Shown here one piece after another: positions 14,142 to 26,800 of a stretch of DNA of 64,000 nucleotides (its first letter is position 1; every line of letters begins with the position of its first letter). Source of the stretch: Saccoglossus kowalevskii (lineage: Eukaryota > Hemichordata > Enteropneusta > Harrimaniidae); contig NW_003130860.1 in NCBI RefSeq assembly GCF_000003605.2, positions 8,131 through 72,130 of the forward strand. Reading direction: 5' to 3'. Both the position numbers and the translations under genes were made by a program. Below the pieces are notes generated by a model. It made no database searches and was not told the origin of the DNA. It saw only the letters and a list, made by a program, of their open reading frames with translations.

Positions 14142-15338
14142 CGCAGTACAAGTTAGTCTATTTCGTTTCAAACAATGAACTCGCAAATGATGACAGATGT
14201 CTTCCTGCGGCAGAATAAAAAATTACATTATGAAATCACGAGATGCGTTTGATTCTATATTAATGCTGTGCTTCTCACCCAATTTAAATTCATGATATAT
14301 ACGTGTTTGATTTATTTGCTAGGGATACAATAATAAAATTAAAGTAAGTATCGTCGCTGAAAACGATTGGTGACTGACGCCAACAACTGTTCGACAGACT
14401 ACATGGTGTCATTAATATTGAAACGTTCCGTAAAACGACACCAAACTATGCATTTGTTCCACTTAGTATATTTAAAACGAAATGAAATAAAAACATCGCA
14501 GAGCTTGAGGGTGAGCGATGACGTAAACCTTTCATTTAAGAACACCAGGGGGCTTAACATTGTGTTTTTAGAATTTACGATATCGATCGCAGCGCATATA
14601 TTGGAGTGGGGTTTCATTACATAGCCATGGAAAGAAATTATAACTGTCGCTCCTCGCACGAAACGTGCTGACACGTATAACGAGACGAACAGCCAAGCTA
14701 TGCCGCGATGTCGGTATGCGGTCTCATGTTGGCGGAAATCACTTGATGAAACAATATTGCGTTATTGGAAAACAAGATGTGTGTCCGTCAATTTTAAATG
14801 TAATTAATATCGCCACGTGTATGTGCAATCTAGGTCTATGTGTATGGTTGACAATATAATGGCAGCCTTGTAAGCACGTTTAAGGTTTAAAGATGGTCTG
14901 TGACGTTTCTCAGAATATACCTTTTTCGTTAAAATGGCAGCCGGGTGCGAGAGAGCCGCGCGATTATTTACAGCCTTACCAACCGACAAGTACTGTTCCA
15001 TTCTCTATCGTCCACTGCGACAACTGTGGCAACGATACACATATGACGATGATAATAATAATTGCTATATTGAAATTATGTCCATTTGTTGTTATGGTAT
15101 TGATTGCGAGTCATCGTGCACGTGAACGGCAAAAAATATTTTTTTTTTTTTTTTTCACGTCAATATAGCATTGCAAGAAAATACCGGTTACAGTAGTACA
15201 TGAATGTGCGTCGCTGACGATGATTTGCATTCATTTCATTCTTTATTACAGCATCCGACCATATATCACTTCCCTCCATCATCATGTCATATTAATATCA
15301 ATCAGTATATGTTCTCTTAAATTCACCACCGAGGGTGT
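14142..15338. other. Stretch without a supported gene
   Basis: Most of this is featureless. A short ATG-led frame at 14934-15125 begins in a GC-richer block with a good initiation context (AAAATGG). It matches no family I know and has no clear downstream exon, so it is left uncalled. A T run lies at 15139-15155. Confidence 0.35.
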
Positions 15339-15472
15339 GATTTCGGTTCGTGACGAGCGTTCAGGCAGTAAATCTCGGCACGTATCGAGTTTCGGTCCCA
15401 AGCATTTACCTGTTCACACACAAGCTTCGGCACTTGCCGACTCGGTTCCGAGTCTCGGCACGTACCGAAATC
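15339..15472. repeat. Short palindromic MITE
   Basis: The first 19 bases (GATTTCGGTTCGTGACGAG) match the reverse complement of the last 19 at 17 positions. Inside are further TCTCGGCACGTAYCGA motifs. No second copy was seen in the window. Confidence 0.6.
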
Positions 15473-15882
15473 GATGACGTGAACGTCACTAATGTCGTGC
15501 AACTGTGTTGATTATGTAGCTCATTAATATAGCACTACGCCCCAACATATACTAGTAATCTTCGCTGATAGACGGCTACAGATCAAAACGATGTCGACGC
15601 TTTGAACGACATTCTTGTCACCCACTAACGCGTAAAAGCGCCACGTCACTAGAGGGCGTAGTTTATTGGGTATAAATTTACGGTGTCTATATTGCTTCGA
15701 CGCCCGTCACTCAAAATGTGAATAAAACTATGCCACAACCACACAGAGTTGTCTATTTGAACGACATTGCACATACATATCTGCGTCATCTTGATATCGA
15801 TCAATCATCGTCGCTAGAGGGCGTCTTTATTTCAAAGATATGTTTCCCCTATACCTGTAGACGAATCCCACGGGCTACGCTA
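15473..15882. other. Gene-free stretch
   Basis: No exon or recognised element. Short AGAGGGCG motifs of the kind found in many marine invertebrate repeats are present. Confidence 0.35.
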
Positions 15883-15961
15883 TGATCTTTGTTTGTCCTG
15901 TATTATTTGTTCGATTTCACGCATAACGCGGAATATCGCAAAGAACGCAAAAGGTTTATTA
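15883..15961. repeat. Family D MITE fragment
   Basis: TTTGTTTGTCCTGT, GATTTCACGCATAACGCG and the terminal AGGTTTATT are diverged from the end of the element at 17668-18018. Only one terminus is present. Confidence 0.5.
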
Positions 15962-16232
15962 TTGGAACTTTTTTCGCTATGAACTTTTGAAAATACTGCC
16001 CAATCGTTCACGCAGTTACTCTATCACAGACTGTGTCGTTTCATATTTAGGATTCGCATTCCCTGATATGGTAGGATGCAGATATCCCGGCTTGCAATAC
16101 CGCAAAGTTATCGTACACTTTTGGTGATATGGTAACCCAGTGTTTGGTTGGTGTGGCTTGTTAGCTTGTGTATATATATATACACATGGGTCTGGTAGTG
16201 TCGCTTATGTGTGGGCTTCGAATACGAACACA

Positions 16233-16289
16233 ACGTTCAGCACCATCAATGAGGTTTAATTGACAAACCTCATTGACGGTGCTGAACGT
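16233..16289. other. 25-bp inverted repeat (long hairpin)
   Basis: Bases 16233-16257 pair with 16265-16289 over 25 positions with a single mismatch (a G-U wobble in RNA on one strand), around a 7-base loop AATTGAC. The arms contain CAGCACCATCAATGAGG. It may be the core of a small MITE or a transcribed foldback. The stem is short for a typical animal pre-miRNA. Confidence 0.7.
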
Positions 16290-17536
16290 CACTTACACAA
16301 ACGTAAATTGCAATTGACCTCAATGTGGTGACGCATTGGCTGTGGAATACGGAAAAAAGGATCGAAACATGCGCACTGCGTACACAATATGTTAATAAAT
16401 GTTAACGAGGTTGTACATATCAAGAGGGCACAATTGAGGAAGCCATTTTCGATATTGTACAACAAATATGGTCGGTAATGTGGGCCAGTGCTGTCTGACA
16501 AGAATGGTGATTGATCGTCTAAGAGTAGGTTAGCTTGAAGCAAATAATCTGATATACAAATATGGACGTGTTTTTTTCAGTATTTTTGACAATCCCGATA
16601 AAACAGATATTGGACGGTGGCTCGCTACATCGCCATGACTACCACTTCCTTTATATGTCGGACGAACTCTTGCGCATCTGAAAACGATTACGGTTAAACA
16701 GAAAGCGAAATACTCAAATTGAAAAGACGAGTAAGGCTTTCCGAATTAACATGCGCGCCAACTCTCAAAAGCGGACAGTTTACATTGTCCAGTGGACCTT
16801 GCCTTTAAATAAATAAAATAACACAAACTCCTTCTTAACAGAGGTTACAACGCAAGGAGTGCGTTCGTTTTAGAATTATTAAAAAAATCACGTAAAATCA
16901 AGTAACTGTTCAATAACCGTGTATATAAACTACATTGCATTATGGGTAATTTATCTCGCTCCATATTGAATGATAGGAGGGTTAGCTCCAAAAGTTCTCG
17001 TCTGCTCAAAAATTTAATTTCTATATGGCACCGTAATGTTTTACACCAATTGCAAATTCTCCGTTCTTCGATAACGATTGGTTAAAGTTAAACACGTGAC
17101 CGATAAATTTATGCAACTAATCTTGTTAGCAAATCTGTACGATCCATATACAAGTTGTTTTCCCGCCAACAGAACGACTAACTTCAGTCACGATTAGCGA
17201 AACTATGAGTAAAGTACAAATATCACAGCGGTGTTTGCAGTTCCTTAATTGCACTTGAATCTAAAGTGGCCCTCTAAAGATACATCCATTTAATACTTTG
17301 CTCGAAACTTGCTTTACAAAACGAGAGTCTGTCAGAAAGTGGGTAAAATATCAAGCGAATCAAAATGGCCACCAACCAAAAATGTTCTATAACGTTTTCG
17401 TTATTACCACGAGCTCATGTCATGTGCAGACGAGTAATATAAATAACCTTTATGTTATATCAGTTATAAAATGCGTGAAGTATTATTTCCGTAATTTAGT
17501 ATCGAAAAGATTCTAATCACAATAGTCTACGAATCG

Positions 17537-17661
17537 AGTGGTGGTTGTCGCTCAGCGCGTGTTCGAATTTCACGTAAGCAAACGGTTTATTTTACACGCG
17601 TTGTGTACGCCGCTCTGGGTGCCAGGTCGAACAGGACGCGGCGCGACGACCACCGCCTTTT
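17537..17661. repeat. Family C MITE, copy 1
   Basis: Element of about 125 bp with inverted ends GTGGTTGTCGCTCAGCGCG and CGCGGCGCGACGACCACCGCC. Other copies are at 25512-25640 and 32811-32935. It sits 6 bases from the family D element that follows. No coding capacity. Confidence 0.75.
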
Positions 17662-17667
17662 AATCTC

Positions 17668-18018
17668 AATAGGTGATTTTCCGTACAACTGCGAGATCTC
17701 GCGAGATGCATGAAAGACGCGCATCGAACGTCTGCCGCAAAAATCGAACGATTTGATTTTGAACTCGAATTTCTTTATCACATCGACCGGCCGATCATTG
17801 ACAGAAGAATATTGCATTCGAATATCCTCACTTAATCGAAATTGCCTATCATCAAATGTGTGCAGCACATTATTGACATGGAAATGTCCCCCAAAATACT
17901 TTCGCGTTTGTCGAATCTCAGGCGATGTTTGACGCCACTACGACCTTAGTTTGTCCTGTTTTTACGTCGATTTCACGCATAACGTGTGATTCTCGTAGTG
18001 AACAGAAAATGATCTATT
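17668..18018. repeat. Family D MITE, copy 1
   Basis: Element of about 350 bp. The ends read AATAGGTGATTTTCCGT and AACAGAAAATGATCTATT, which are inverted relatives. The interior holds a CTCGCGAGATCTCGCAG palindromic block, TTTCGCGTTTGTCGAATC and GATTTCACGCATAACG. The copy at 30984-31352 is the same element in the other orientation. A 93-codon frame through it is repeat-derived. Confidence 0.75.
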
Positions 18019-18295
18019 GTGCGTGAGTTCAGTCCAGTCCAAAATATATGAGGTTATACATTATTTTATGACGCTCATGTTTTATAAGTATTAAAAAGAA
18101 AGTTGATCACTTTTTTGTTGTAGAAATTAATATGTACGCAGTGTATGCATACATGTTACTCTTTCCAGCGTGTGTGCGAAGGAGCTGGTTGTGACCCATG
18201 ACTATATTGATTTTATAATAGGTGTATTGTCGACACAACAAACCCATTCTCTTGTTTTGTTTTTTTATAAATATTTATAAATGGGAGTTAAATCC

Positions 18296-18407
18296 AATCA
18301 GCCTATCAAGGGGCGCAGTACACAGTGACGTCATTTAAAAATGTTCCAATATAATTTCATTGGCAAATAGAAACCTTCCGTTTCAGTTTGAACTGTGGTT
18401 ATTTCAC
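18296..18407. repeat. Family J repeat, copy 1
   Basis: This segment, with ACAGTGACGTCATTTAAAAA and GGCAAATAGAAACCTTCCG, aligns by eye at roughly three-quarters identity with 28210-28327. Both are bounded by TTTATAAATATTTATAAA-type text on one side. Confidence 0.5.
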
Positions 18408-18540
18408 CATAGTCGTGTCATGTGCTCAAATTTCATTGTCGATTTATTTCAAATGAAATGTCACTAATTTATTTCATCGTTTTACAGGGCCAGTGTTATT
18501 GTTTTAACACTCGAACTCATAGTATTTATAATAGTGCCCT

Positions 18541-21500
18541 ACTGCCCTTTAAAGTTGTTGTTTTCGGATATTAAGATTTTATCGAAACATGCGTACAAAA
18601 ACGTAAATAAACGATAAAGCATTGTTGACCACCGATATGGAGCACTGACTCAGAAGAACGGCATGATAATTCCCTCGTTTTAATATGCATCACATGTGAC
18701 AAACAAGGTCACATAAATTGACTTTTAAATAGAAATAATTTGAGGTATTAGAAAAATTCGGACGTGTTTATAACCACTTCTGAATGCATTCTGGTTATTG
18801 ACTTTCCTGTGGGGCTCACATCCGGGGTTTTGTTTTTGCGTCACCGCACATGAAGTCGCCACGATAAAGATTCTGTTTTAAAAGAAAAACATAACAGGGT
18901 CTCTTTGATTGATAGTTACGTGGTCAGTGAAGTTCTTATCCAAGCTTCGACACACAAATGAAATGATAACCACCCGTGTATTAAAAACGACTGTGTGATA
19001 CAATTGGTGTTTATTCCGCCTGTGATGTCGTTACGGGGTCAGGATAGATCACGGGATCCCAGGGAGTTGTACGTTCTTCAGTAGCTCGGATTACTGAAAT
19101 CCGGGGTGGAATTTATTATCCCCTGCTTCCAATTTAAGAATTTATTGAAGAAAAAATAGTTTGCCACGAGGAGGGACGGGTAAAAAAAATCGAAATTATC
19201 TTATCTGACTGGGGGACTATTTGGAAAGAATTTCAGCAAGTTCATAACCTGGAACTTGTGACGTCAAACCGAATTAGCAGGCACTGTATTGCAGCAATTT
19301 TCAGTGGTGAAATTTACTTCCCTCTTTGTATTGTATGCAACACATAAAACCGATTATTGTGATCCCCATAAAAATGATAAAACCAGTTAGTTTGGCAACA
19401 AATCCTTAGAGTACGGAATCAATCCTTAACCTTTCAGAAACAATGCCAACGTAATGTCTATTTTTATTGTTACTTCTAAATTCAATTTCATGATTGGATA
19501 CGATTTCTCATGAACTGTACGACATCCAAAGTCATTACAATGCGTACAGAGGTCAGTGAGAGGTTTTATATATATATCACACAAAGCATATGAATGCCAA
19601 TATAAGCTGTCAGCGTCGGATTGAATTGCGGGATACTTGTGTTGACACATGTTTTAACTTTCGCGTAGCGCTCACTGTTCCCCCACCTTCCGCGTTTTTT
19701 CATTTTTCTCTTTCACTTTTACTTTTTCTCTAATAATTCACGGGACAAACTGATGGTTGAACGCATATACGGGTCAAATGCGATCCACGGCGCCATTGTG
19801 ATGATTCCTTTGTTAGAGTTGGATAGAATGAAAACAATTATTGGCTCGGCAATGTAACACAGATATAGGTTTCTAATGTTTCTCTACCGGTATGGTAACA
19901 ACAAGTAGAACGTCACTGCGAGAGGTCAAATAACGGACATTGGTTGAGGTCTGACAGAAGTCGTTGTTCAAGGTACTGTGCGAACAGCACATGGTCCCAG
20001 ACAGCGTGATTAAGTTAAAAATATATTTCTGCCCACTTCCATATTAAAGCGCATTTTAACGCAACGTATATGTATAGTTAATGTGCTTTTCTGTAGTGAT
20101 TTCACTTTTAAACTTCGACACATTCGTTCCCACCAGCGGAAATTATCATTTCATTTGTTAGTGTATTGATTAGTGTATTAGTAAACACCAATACACATTT
20201 TTAAGCAGTCATCCTTTAGTTCCTATGGTAACAAGACTTATTCATACCTCCACGTTTTCTTCAAGACCATATAGTGAAAATATATATAAGAATGTCACTT
20301 GTGTCTGTTTTAAATTATTATAAAGTTATTTTTATTTTTACTGAAATGATGCTTTAATTTCATTAGAAGGACTGTGCTTTAATAACCTCGTATGAAAATT
20401 GTTTCAACAGTATTCTCCGCAAATAAATTTCGTATTTATCAAGACAATTTTAAAACCGATTATGGTTGACCGCCATTATCTGTTAATAAACTGAATGCCG
20501 TTAAAGTGTCGTCACGTGACCTACCATGAAACATCAATTAGCTCAACCAGAATATTGTCTCATGTGACAGTCGTCCATAATCCGTGGTGTCTCGACATGG
20601 TTGTGACGTCATCGGACGACTCTCCAGACGGAAATGAAATCAGAAAAAAGTGTTTCCTTCAATCGTTAAATTATGGTTTCAGGACTGTTTTTTGACAGAT
20701 GACATTTCTCGACAGGCTGTTGTCAGCCTTAAACCAATCTGTCGGACTATGCTACTCCCAGCGTTAAGCTTAAGACGTCGATCCCAACGCTATCGACGTG
20801 CTCTCCATACAAACACATATAGGGAATGACGTCATCTAACTTATATAACGTATACATGATTAATGTATAAATTGCCAAATAGTTATGCATATCTGGCCCT
20901 TTGGTGCTTGGATATTTCTTTTTATTGGGTGAATATATTTGCATAACTTACCAAAGTGTCGATATAATTTTAAAAAATTCTTATTTAATAAATACAATAT
21001 TGAACATTGCGTTTATAAAACCGTCCCGAAAATACGAATGTTCCGATGCGCGTTACATGGGAATGGTAGAAGCATTTTCATTTAATCTAAGTAGATGTTA
21101 TTCTAAAATTTAAATACAGGCTTTAAATACATCAAATATTTTACTGTCTCTAACGAAAGTATCCTTGGCCTACTGTGCACTTAAAATTGATTGGAAATCA
21201 GGTCACGTGCTGAAGGTCGGATTAAGCCTGAAAGTAGAAATCTGACGGTTTAATCTCTGCTCCCGTGTTATTGTATTTATTACGAACAAATCTGTCACGA
21301 TCTCTTAAATCACATCCGCTTAAAATAAACCAAGTCTAATTTCCTGCATTTTTAGAGCTTTCAAGGTGGGATCTAATATAAAGGCATCGACTGTCAATTA
21401 TTTCATTCGGGGGTATCATTCATGGCGAGTTCGGTTTCCCATCCTTAGAAACTATGCCGACATTGTAATTTGTTGAAGCTGTGTGGACTGCGATTAATAC

Positions 21501-22029
21501 GGACAGTCCCCTTCTCCGGGCCAGCTCAAACAGACTTTAGACAATTTTACCGGAGGGGGTTAATGTCGTATCACCTATTTCGCTCTTTTTAAGTAACTAC
21601 CCGTCCCAATCATCAAATCATCTGATCAAATTGATTTTTTTACACGCCGCGACAGACATTGTATATTTTGTTTCAACTATGCGATGATGTTTACGTTGCA
21701 TTCACGGCTGATTACTCGGTGTTTATTTGGCTGTGGCGCACATTTGGCATTGAAATTGGATCTAGCCCACTCGTATGTAGTTGACATTCTGACATATAGT
21801 GTGTTCTTGCCTTTCTGTTTGGCGATGTAAACAATTTCTTCCAGTCTATCACATGACAATACTACTGTAAAGCACTATGTTTTCACTTGGAATTTGAATT
21901 TGAAAACTTTCCATTAATTAAAAATGTTAGAAAAATGCCACGGCTTTCCACTATAGATAATTGACATCACAATAAGAAAAAATGCAGAAACGTTGCTTTA
22001 TATCTTTTCCATGTGTGTGATGAAACAAA
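18541..22029. other. Gene-free stretch upstream of the receptor gene
   Basis: No exon or recognised repeat is supported. CRE-like GACGTCA words occur (for example near 20602 and 20829). Part of this could be promoter or first-intron DNA of the receptor gene. Confidence 0.35.
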
Positions 22030-22206
22030 ACAAAAAATATTTTTGCTGATGGAATGAATCAGTGGAAATACAATCCAGTGAAAATATAGTTTACACTCAA
22101 CTCCAAAATAAAAAATAAAATTCATACAAAACAGCCTATGTTTTGATGATGTCCTTTCAGCGAAAATTAATAGTAGTTCCAGTTAAAATAAAGTATTTTA
22201 CAGTAG
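22030..22206. repeat. Family A MITE, diverged copy
   Basis: Carries the family A landmarks in order: GAATGAATCAGTGGAAATAC, an internal ACTCAACTCCAAAA block, CAGCGAAAATTAAT and the terminal AAATAAAGTATTTTACAGTA. The left terminus is degraded. Confidence 0.65.
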
Positions 22207-22269
22207 TTAAAACTTAGTCGCACGTGGCCGCTGAGACGTCAGGGAAGGGAAGTAGAACAAAGAATGAGA

Positions 22270-22327
22270 ATGGATGGACCAATCAGAACGCCGAAACCAT
22301 TACTAGTGAACGGTCTCTCGTGGCTTG
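22270..22327 (+). CDS. Candidate signal-peptide exon 1 of the nicotinic receptor gene
   Basis: ATG at 22270 opens 19 codons plus one base before a usable donor (CTTG|GTGCGT). That leaves phase 1, which is the phase required by exon 2 at 23666. Joined, the start reads MDGPIRTPKPLLVNGLSWLV followed by CSSARA-AE, with an Ala-x-Ala cleavage-like site about 18 residues before the conserved RPV, as in known mature subunits. The hydrophobic core is interrupted by Asn-Gly, so the case is weak. A rival ATG at 23289 (MASSRHSIIYFLNLVWH) has a better hydrophobic run but a poorer donor. Confidence 0.28.
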
Positions 22328-22993
22328 GTGCGTCATGACACTTGAGGCGGGAAACAGCGCCTAAAGTGTATTCCAGGAGGGTGGCACGAGAGAGCGCTGT
22401 CCGGTAAGGATTGAGCTTTTCGAAGACAGTCTTCCGTAAGCGCCCTTTTTACTGATAGATAAAATCATTTCAGTGATTTATTTACAAACTAATGCTCAGC
22501 GAAACTTCAAAACATCACACAGAAATATACATGCCCTAAAGTTGTGTTTATTGCAAAATAATCAAGTTTGAAGACACAAGTTTCTTCAAGTTGCTGGAGT
22601 GTGTTATACGCGTGATTTTATTTTGTTCAAAGTTGATCTATTTCAAACTGCGCATGCATTCACACTAATTCGTTATTTTGTCACTGGTAAAATTTATTGG
22701 AACTTGAAACATTATGCGCAATTTTGAGCAATATTACTAGAGTAAAAAGTCAGCATGTCTCTGCATTCTCCATGAATTGCTTAAGGTGATATAATCAAAT
22801 TTTTGCACAGTTTTACCGACATATTCTTGATGTACATTTACCTTGATTGGACCTCTAATCGTGACGTAAGAGAAACTCTCTACTAATTCACAGACATATT
22901 CTATATCTGGAGATGATGAATCCAAAACTTGGCTATTATTAAACTTATCTTTATCAGTGATAAGATCATATGTATGCACTTATTATATGAGTA

Positions 22994-23139
22994 GCGTTCA
23001 CGCACAGCTCCTTAGCACGGGCTAAAAGGTCAAATACCTTAGCCTGTGCTAAGAAAACGTACGTGAACGCTTAGCACGGGCTAAGAAATACTAAGTACGG
23101 ATTAAATCTGGTCCGGTCTAAATTCTTAGCTCAGGCTAA
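22994..23139. repeat. Cluster of TTAGC-N4-GCTAA palindromes
   Basis: Four near-identical 14-mers occur at 23012, 23039, 23071 and 23126 (TTAGCACGGGCTAA, TTAGCCTGTGCTAA, TTAGCACGGGCTAA, TTAGCTCAGGCTAA), with a reverse-oriented relative at 23440-23453. The first two sit inside a larger inverted repeat bounded by GCGTTCACG at 22994 and CGTGAACGC at 23062. Likely a foldback or MITE relic in the promoter or first-intron region of the receptor gene. Confidence 0.6.
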
Positions 23140-23479
23140 GCGTCCAAAACGCCATTGTATTCAATGTTCATTTGGAACATTTACTAATATATTCCTCACT
23201 ATTCATGTCGGTATGCCATTTCTAACATGACAATCAACGCGAGTACATCTAGAGAATATTGTTCTTGAGAAAAAAAAAATAACTGACGATGGCTAGTTCT
23301 CGTCATTCTATAATATACTTTCTGAATTTGGTTTGGCATTGTTTAATAACCGTAGAACTCACATTCATACCTTCCTAGTTACTTTACTGAGTAATTCTAG
23401 TTACAATTTTAGTGTATTCTTACCAAATATGTGCGTTCCCTAGCCCGTGCTAACTTTGTGTAGCATGAATTGGTGTATG

Positions 23480-23645
23480 TTAAAGCGGGGGAGTCGTCAC
23501 CTGCGCATGCGTAAGATGGCCATAGCGTGTCATTGTTTATAAACAAGCGTCTACCCATGAGCCTTTTGCGTTTTTAGCGTGTGTTGTTATCATCGGTTAG
23601 GACTCAATTCCCGCGCGTGCGCAGGTGACGATCCTTCTGCTTTAA
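23480..23645. repeat. Family B MITE, copy 4, next to a splice acceptor
   Basis: TTAAAGCGGGGGAGTCGTC on the left and GGTGACGATCCTTCTGCTTTAA on the right with the family core. Its right end lies only 20 bases before receptor exon 2, so the transposon terminus falls in the branch-point and polypyrimidine region of that acceptor. Confidence 0.8.
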
Positions 23646-23665
23646 TTATGTTTTGTCTGTTTCAG

Positions 23666-23811
23666 TATGTTCTTCAGCGCGAGCTGCCGAGATTTTATTC
23701 AACGATATATTGCTGCATTCCAGCTACCACAACAAAATCCGACCAGTGGCCAACGCCTCTGATATGTTAACAGTTTATCTTGGGCTGTCTATTTCACAAC
23801 TCATTGAAATA
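23666..23811 (+). CDS. nAChR exon 2
   Basis: 146 bp, acceptor TTTGTCTGTTTCAG, donor ATA|GTAAGTATA. It encodes the mature N-terminus: helix [11 protein letters not shown], then [18 protein letters not shown] and SISQLIEI, the classic RPV...V.LGL.L.QLI pattern. It enters in phase 1 and leaves in phase 0. NAS is a potential glycosylation sequon. Confidence 0.9.
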
Positions 23812-26800
23812 GTAAGTATATTGTGCGTTATGTAACAAAGTTGTTGATTGGGTAGAAGACACTGATTTTGTTAACGGGTATGTAATGGGGGCCATTGATT
23901 GGATACGAAACTTGATAATGTACCATGATGTAATATTGTCAGTGTGTCTCGTATACTGCCATCAACGGTGTGATACTGTCACGTAGGCCAACTCGAAACC
24001 CTCACCAGGATGATCTGGTAAGTGCATTCATTACCATCATGTATGGAAATCAGTTTACCGGTATATTGAAAAAATAAAAATTGTATGAGTGAAAAAAAAA
24101 TTACCGAAAAATTTCAATTTCAATATTTTTCAAGTGAAAATGTTGTTCACAGCTCACAAAGATTTCTTATCTCATACGGTGAGCTGATGTTTGCTCTCCA
24201 AAATTTAGCTCACCGGGCCACTAATTCGATTCCGTTCGTTCTCAAATATGCCAATATTATATTTTTATTTCGCATAGCCCAACAGCTAACTGCTGGACAG
24301 TCTGTTCCCATGGTTATGATGCATCCCCAAAATTATAAAACAAAGTACTAGTAATGCCGCACTACTTATTAGATTGTGTAGTGTGTGTAATTACTGTCTG
24401 TCGATATTTACTGCTTTCGTTGATTACAAAAATGGCTAGAACATCTGTGAATGCATTAATGAAGTAATCACACATCTACAGACGGCGGTTTAATTATCCT
24501 AATGGCTGCAGGATTAGGGGTCACTTACTCTCAGGAGGGGGACACGCACTTTCAAGTTGTTGCACACGCACACCGCGGCCCGCAGATGTCGTGAAAAGTC
24601 GTGCGTGTGTTGACCTGTCAATCTTATACCGCACACCAAATACTCTTTTGATTTTGTTTTCAACCCCAGAAATCAATTGACACTACCCTGAGTGATATGA
24701 GACGCCAGCCGTGTTATATCCAAGCGGCGAGTTGGGCCCCAATATATGTATCGCTGTGATTATGACTTTCTTCACGTGATTTAATATTTGTCGTGTTAAT
24801 GAATATTTTCTCGACATATAGCAGTCTACTGTTTCTCAGAATACGGTATACCGTTATTTTTTACCCAATGGGCAGTAAACTTTGAAATCGGTTCGTATCA
24901 ATCAACGTTACAAATTATGCAAAAAATGCATAGCTATGACCACGGGCGATTGATTTTACCACATTGTATTTAATCACGAATAATGGCAATATAATATTAG
25001 AAAAGGAGGAGCAGGTGATGCAAAAATATACTAACCTAATAAAGAAAACTACGATTTTATTCGACAGTAATTATATTCACAGCATTCCTGCATCAAGCGC
25101 TCGTGACTTTAGACTCCAATCAGAGGGGTGTTATTTAGAATCGCGTCGGTTCATGTTGTTGTCATGATGGCCTCTTCATTCCTCCGTGCTTCTATCTCCC
25201 AGGGGTGAGATTGGGTACCTGGTAGGGTAGCGATTGATATGCATGTGCATAGCTCAGATACGCCTTGAGCTCCACATGATGAATACTCCCCAGGGAGTTG
25301 ACTCATCAAGGCTCAACGACCTGAAGATAATAATCTTAAGTGCTGACGCATTATAATAATTATTAAAACGATCTCATTATGATTTTATCACAAAATCAAT
25401 ATAGCATATATAGGTCAAACGCTAATTTATCCCAATTGCTGAATTTTACAAACGTTTTTTTTTTTTTTACGAATGAAAAAAATAAGTACGGTTACAGCGA
25501 CACGGGTTACAGAGCGGTGGTCGTCGCGCAGCGCGTGTTTGAATTTTATGTGAACAAACAAAGTATTTTACACGCGTCGTGTACTTCGATGTGAGACCCA
25601 TATGCGAACAGGACGCGACTCGACGACCACCGACCTTTAACATCGCCATTGCGGTCGTGACCATATTATTTGCCGAGAATGGCCCACGAGAACAAGGAGT
25701 TAGGTCACGTACATTGTTTTAATGTTTGTTATTCCCTCTTCAGGACGAAACTGAGCAGGTTATGGTAAGCAGCGTTTGGCTCAAACAGGTGAGTGCGTCA
25801 CTACCATATATGGTAATCATTTACATAACATCTGCATAATAATCATTACATCACGCATCAACCACGTGAAGACATCGTGGTTCATCTGCTCATCCAGCGA
25901 ACCAGTAAACATCACGAATTGCTAATTTGAAATAAACTCAATAAACACGTGGCAGGAAGCGTTGTATGACTGTGTGTTGTATTTTTGTTTTTGCAAATTG
26001 ATGGCCTGAATAGTTGCGATTTAAATTACAAATTGCATTTTTCTTTTTTCTAAATGTAATTACAAGGTTGAACTGAGATCTTTGAATTCTATTTGAGGTA
26101 GTTAGTTTCCCGCCCAGACGACAATTATACTTCGTGATATAGTAGGGCGGGATAGATTATCGGGTTTGACCCCATCCTTTACTGGGTCAAATTACAGATG
26201 GACAGATATTTAGCGGTTCCTTTGCTTGCAATGGGTGATCACAATTCGGTATTCGGTGGAATAACGGCAGCAACGATGCTTTTGACTCGTTTATAGACTA
26301 CATTATTTTTACTTATAAAAATATAACAAATTGTGGAAAATATAAAAATGTTTGTTTTTATGTCACTTCGGTATGATTTCTTCAATATTACAATTGTGAC
26401 CAGAAGGCAAGATAGTCTCGACATGCCATATGAAAGTCCGGTGTCCGGCATCTACGCCCCCCCCCTCCCCCAATAATGAAATCTGGAAAAATGTGTTGTT
26501 TGAAACTACGTCTATATCAGTTAACTTTTGCCAATTTACGTATATCGACTTAAAGTTACGCCAGTCGTAGGTCTGCGTCTTCAGTGAGGTCGTTTGAAAA
26601 CTAGTTATGTACGTTTTCAAAATGACGCCAAGATATGAGAGTTAGGCTGGAACAGCTGTCCATCCCCATTTCCGCTCTCACTAAATAAAGCCATCAATAA
26701 CCATGTCGTTAAAACAAAATGCGATGTTGATATCATTTGAGATGGTGTGAAAGATCTTAGCCTAGCAGCTGCTTGCTGAGAAATGTCGGAATGCAGCCAT

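Noticed and set aside
17587-17868. 93-codon minus-strand frame and its match at 31143-31382
   Set aside because: Their similarity is due to both lying in family D elements; there is no conserved domain and the shared sequence extends into non-coding MITE ends.
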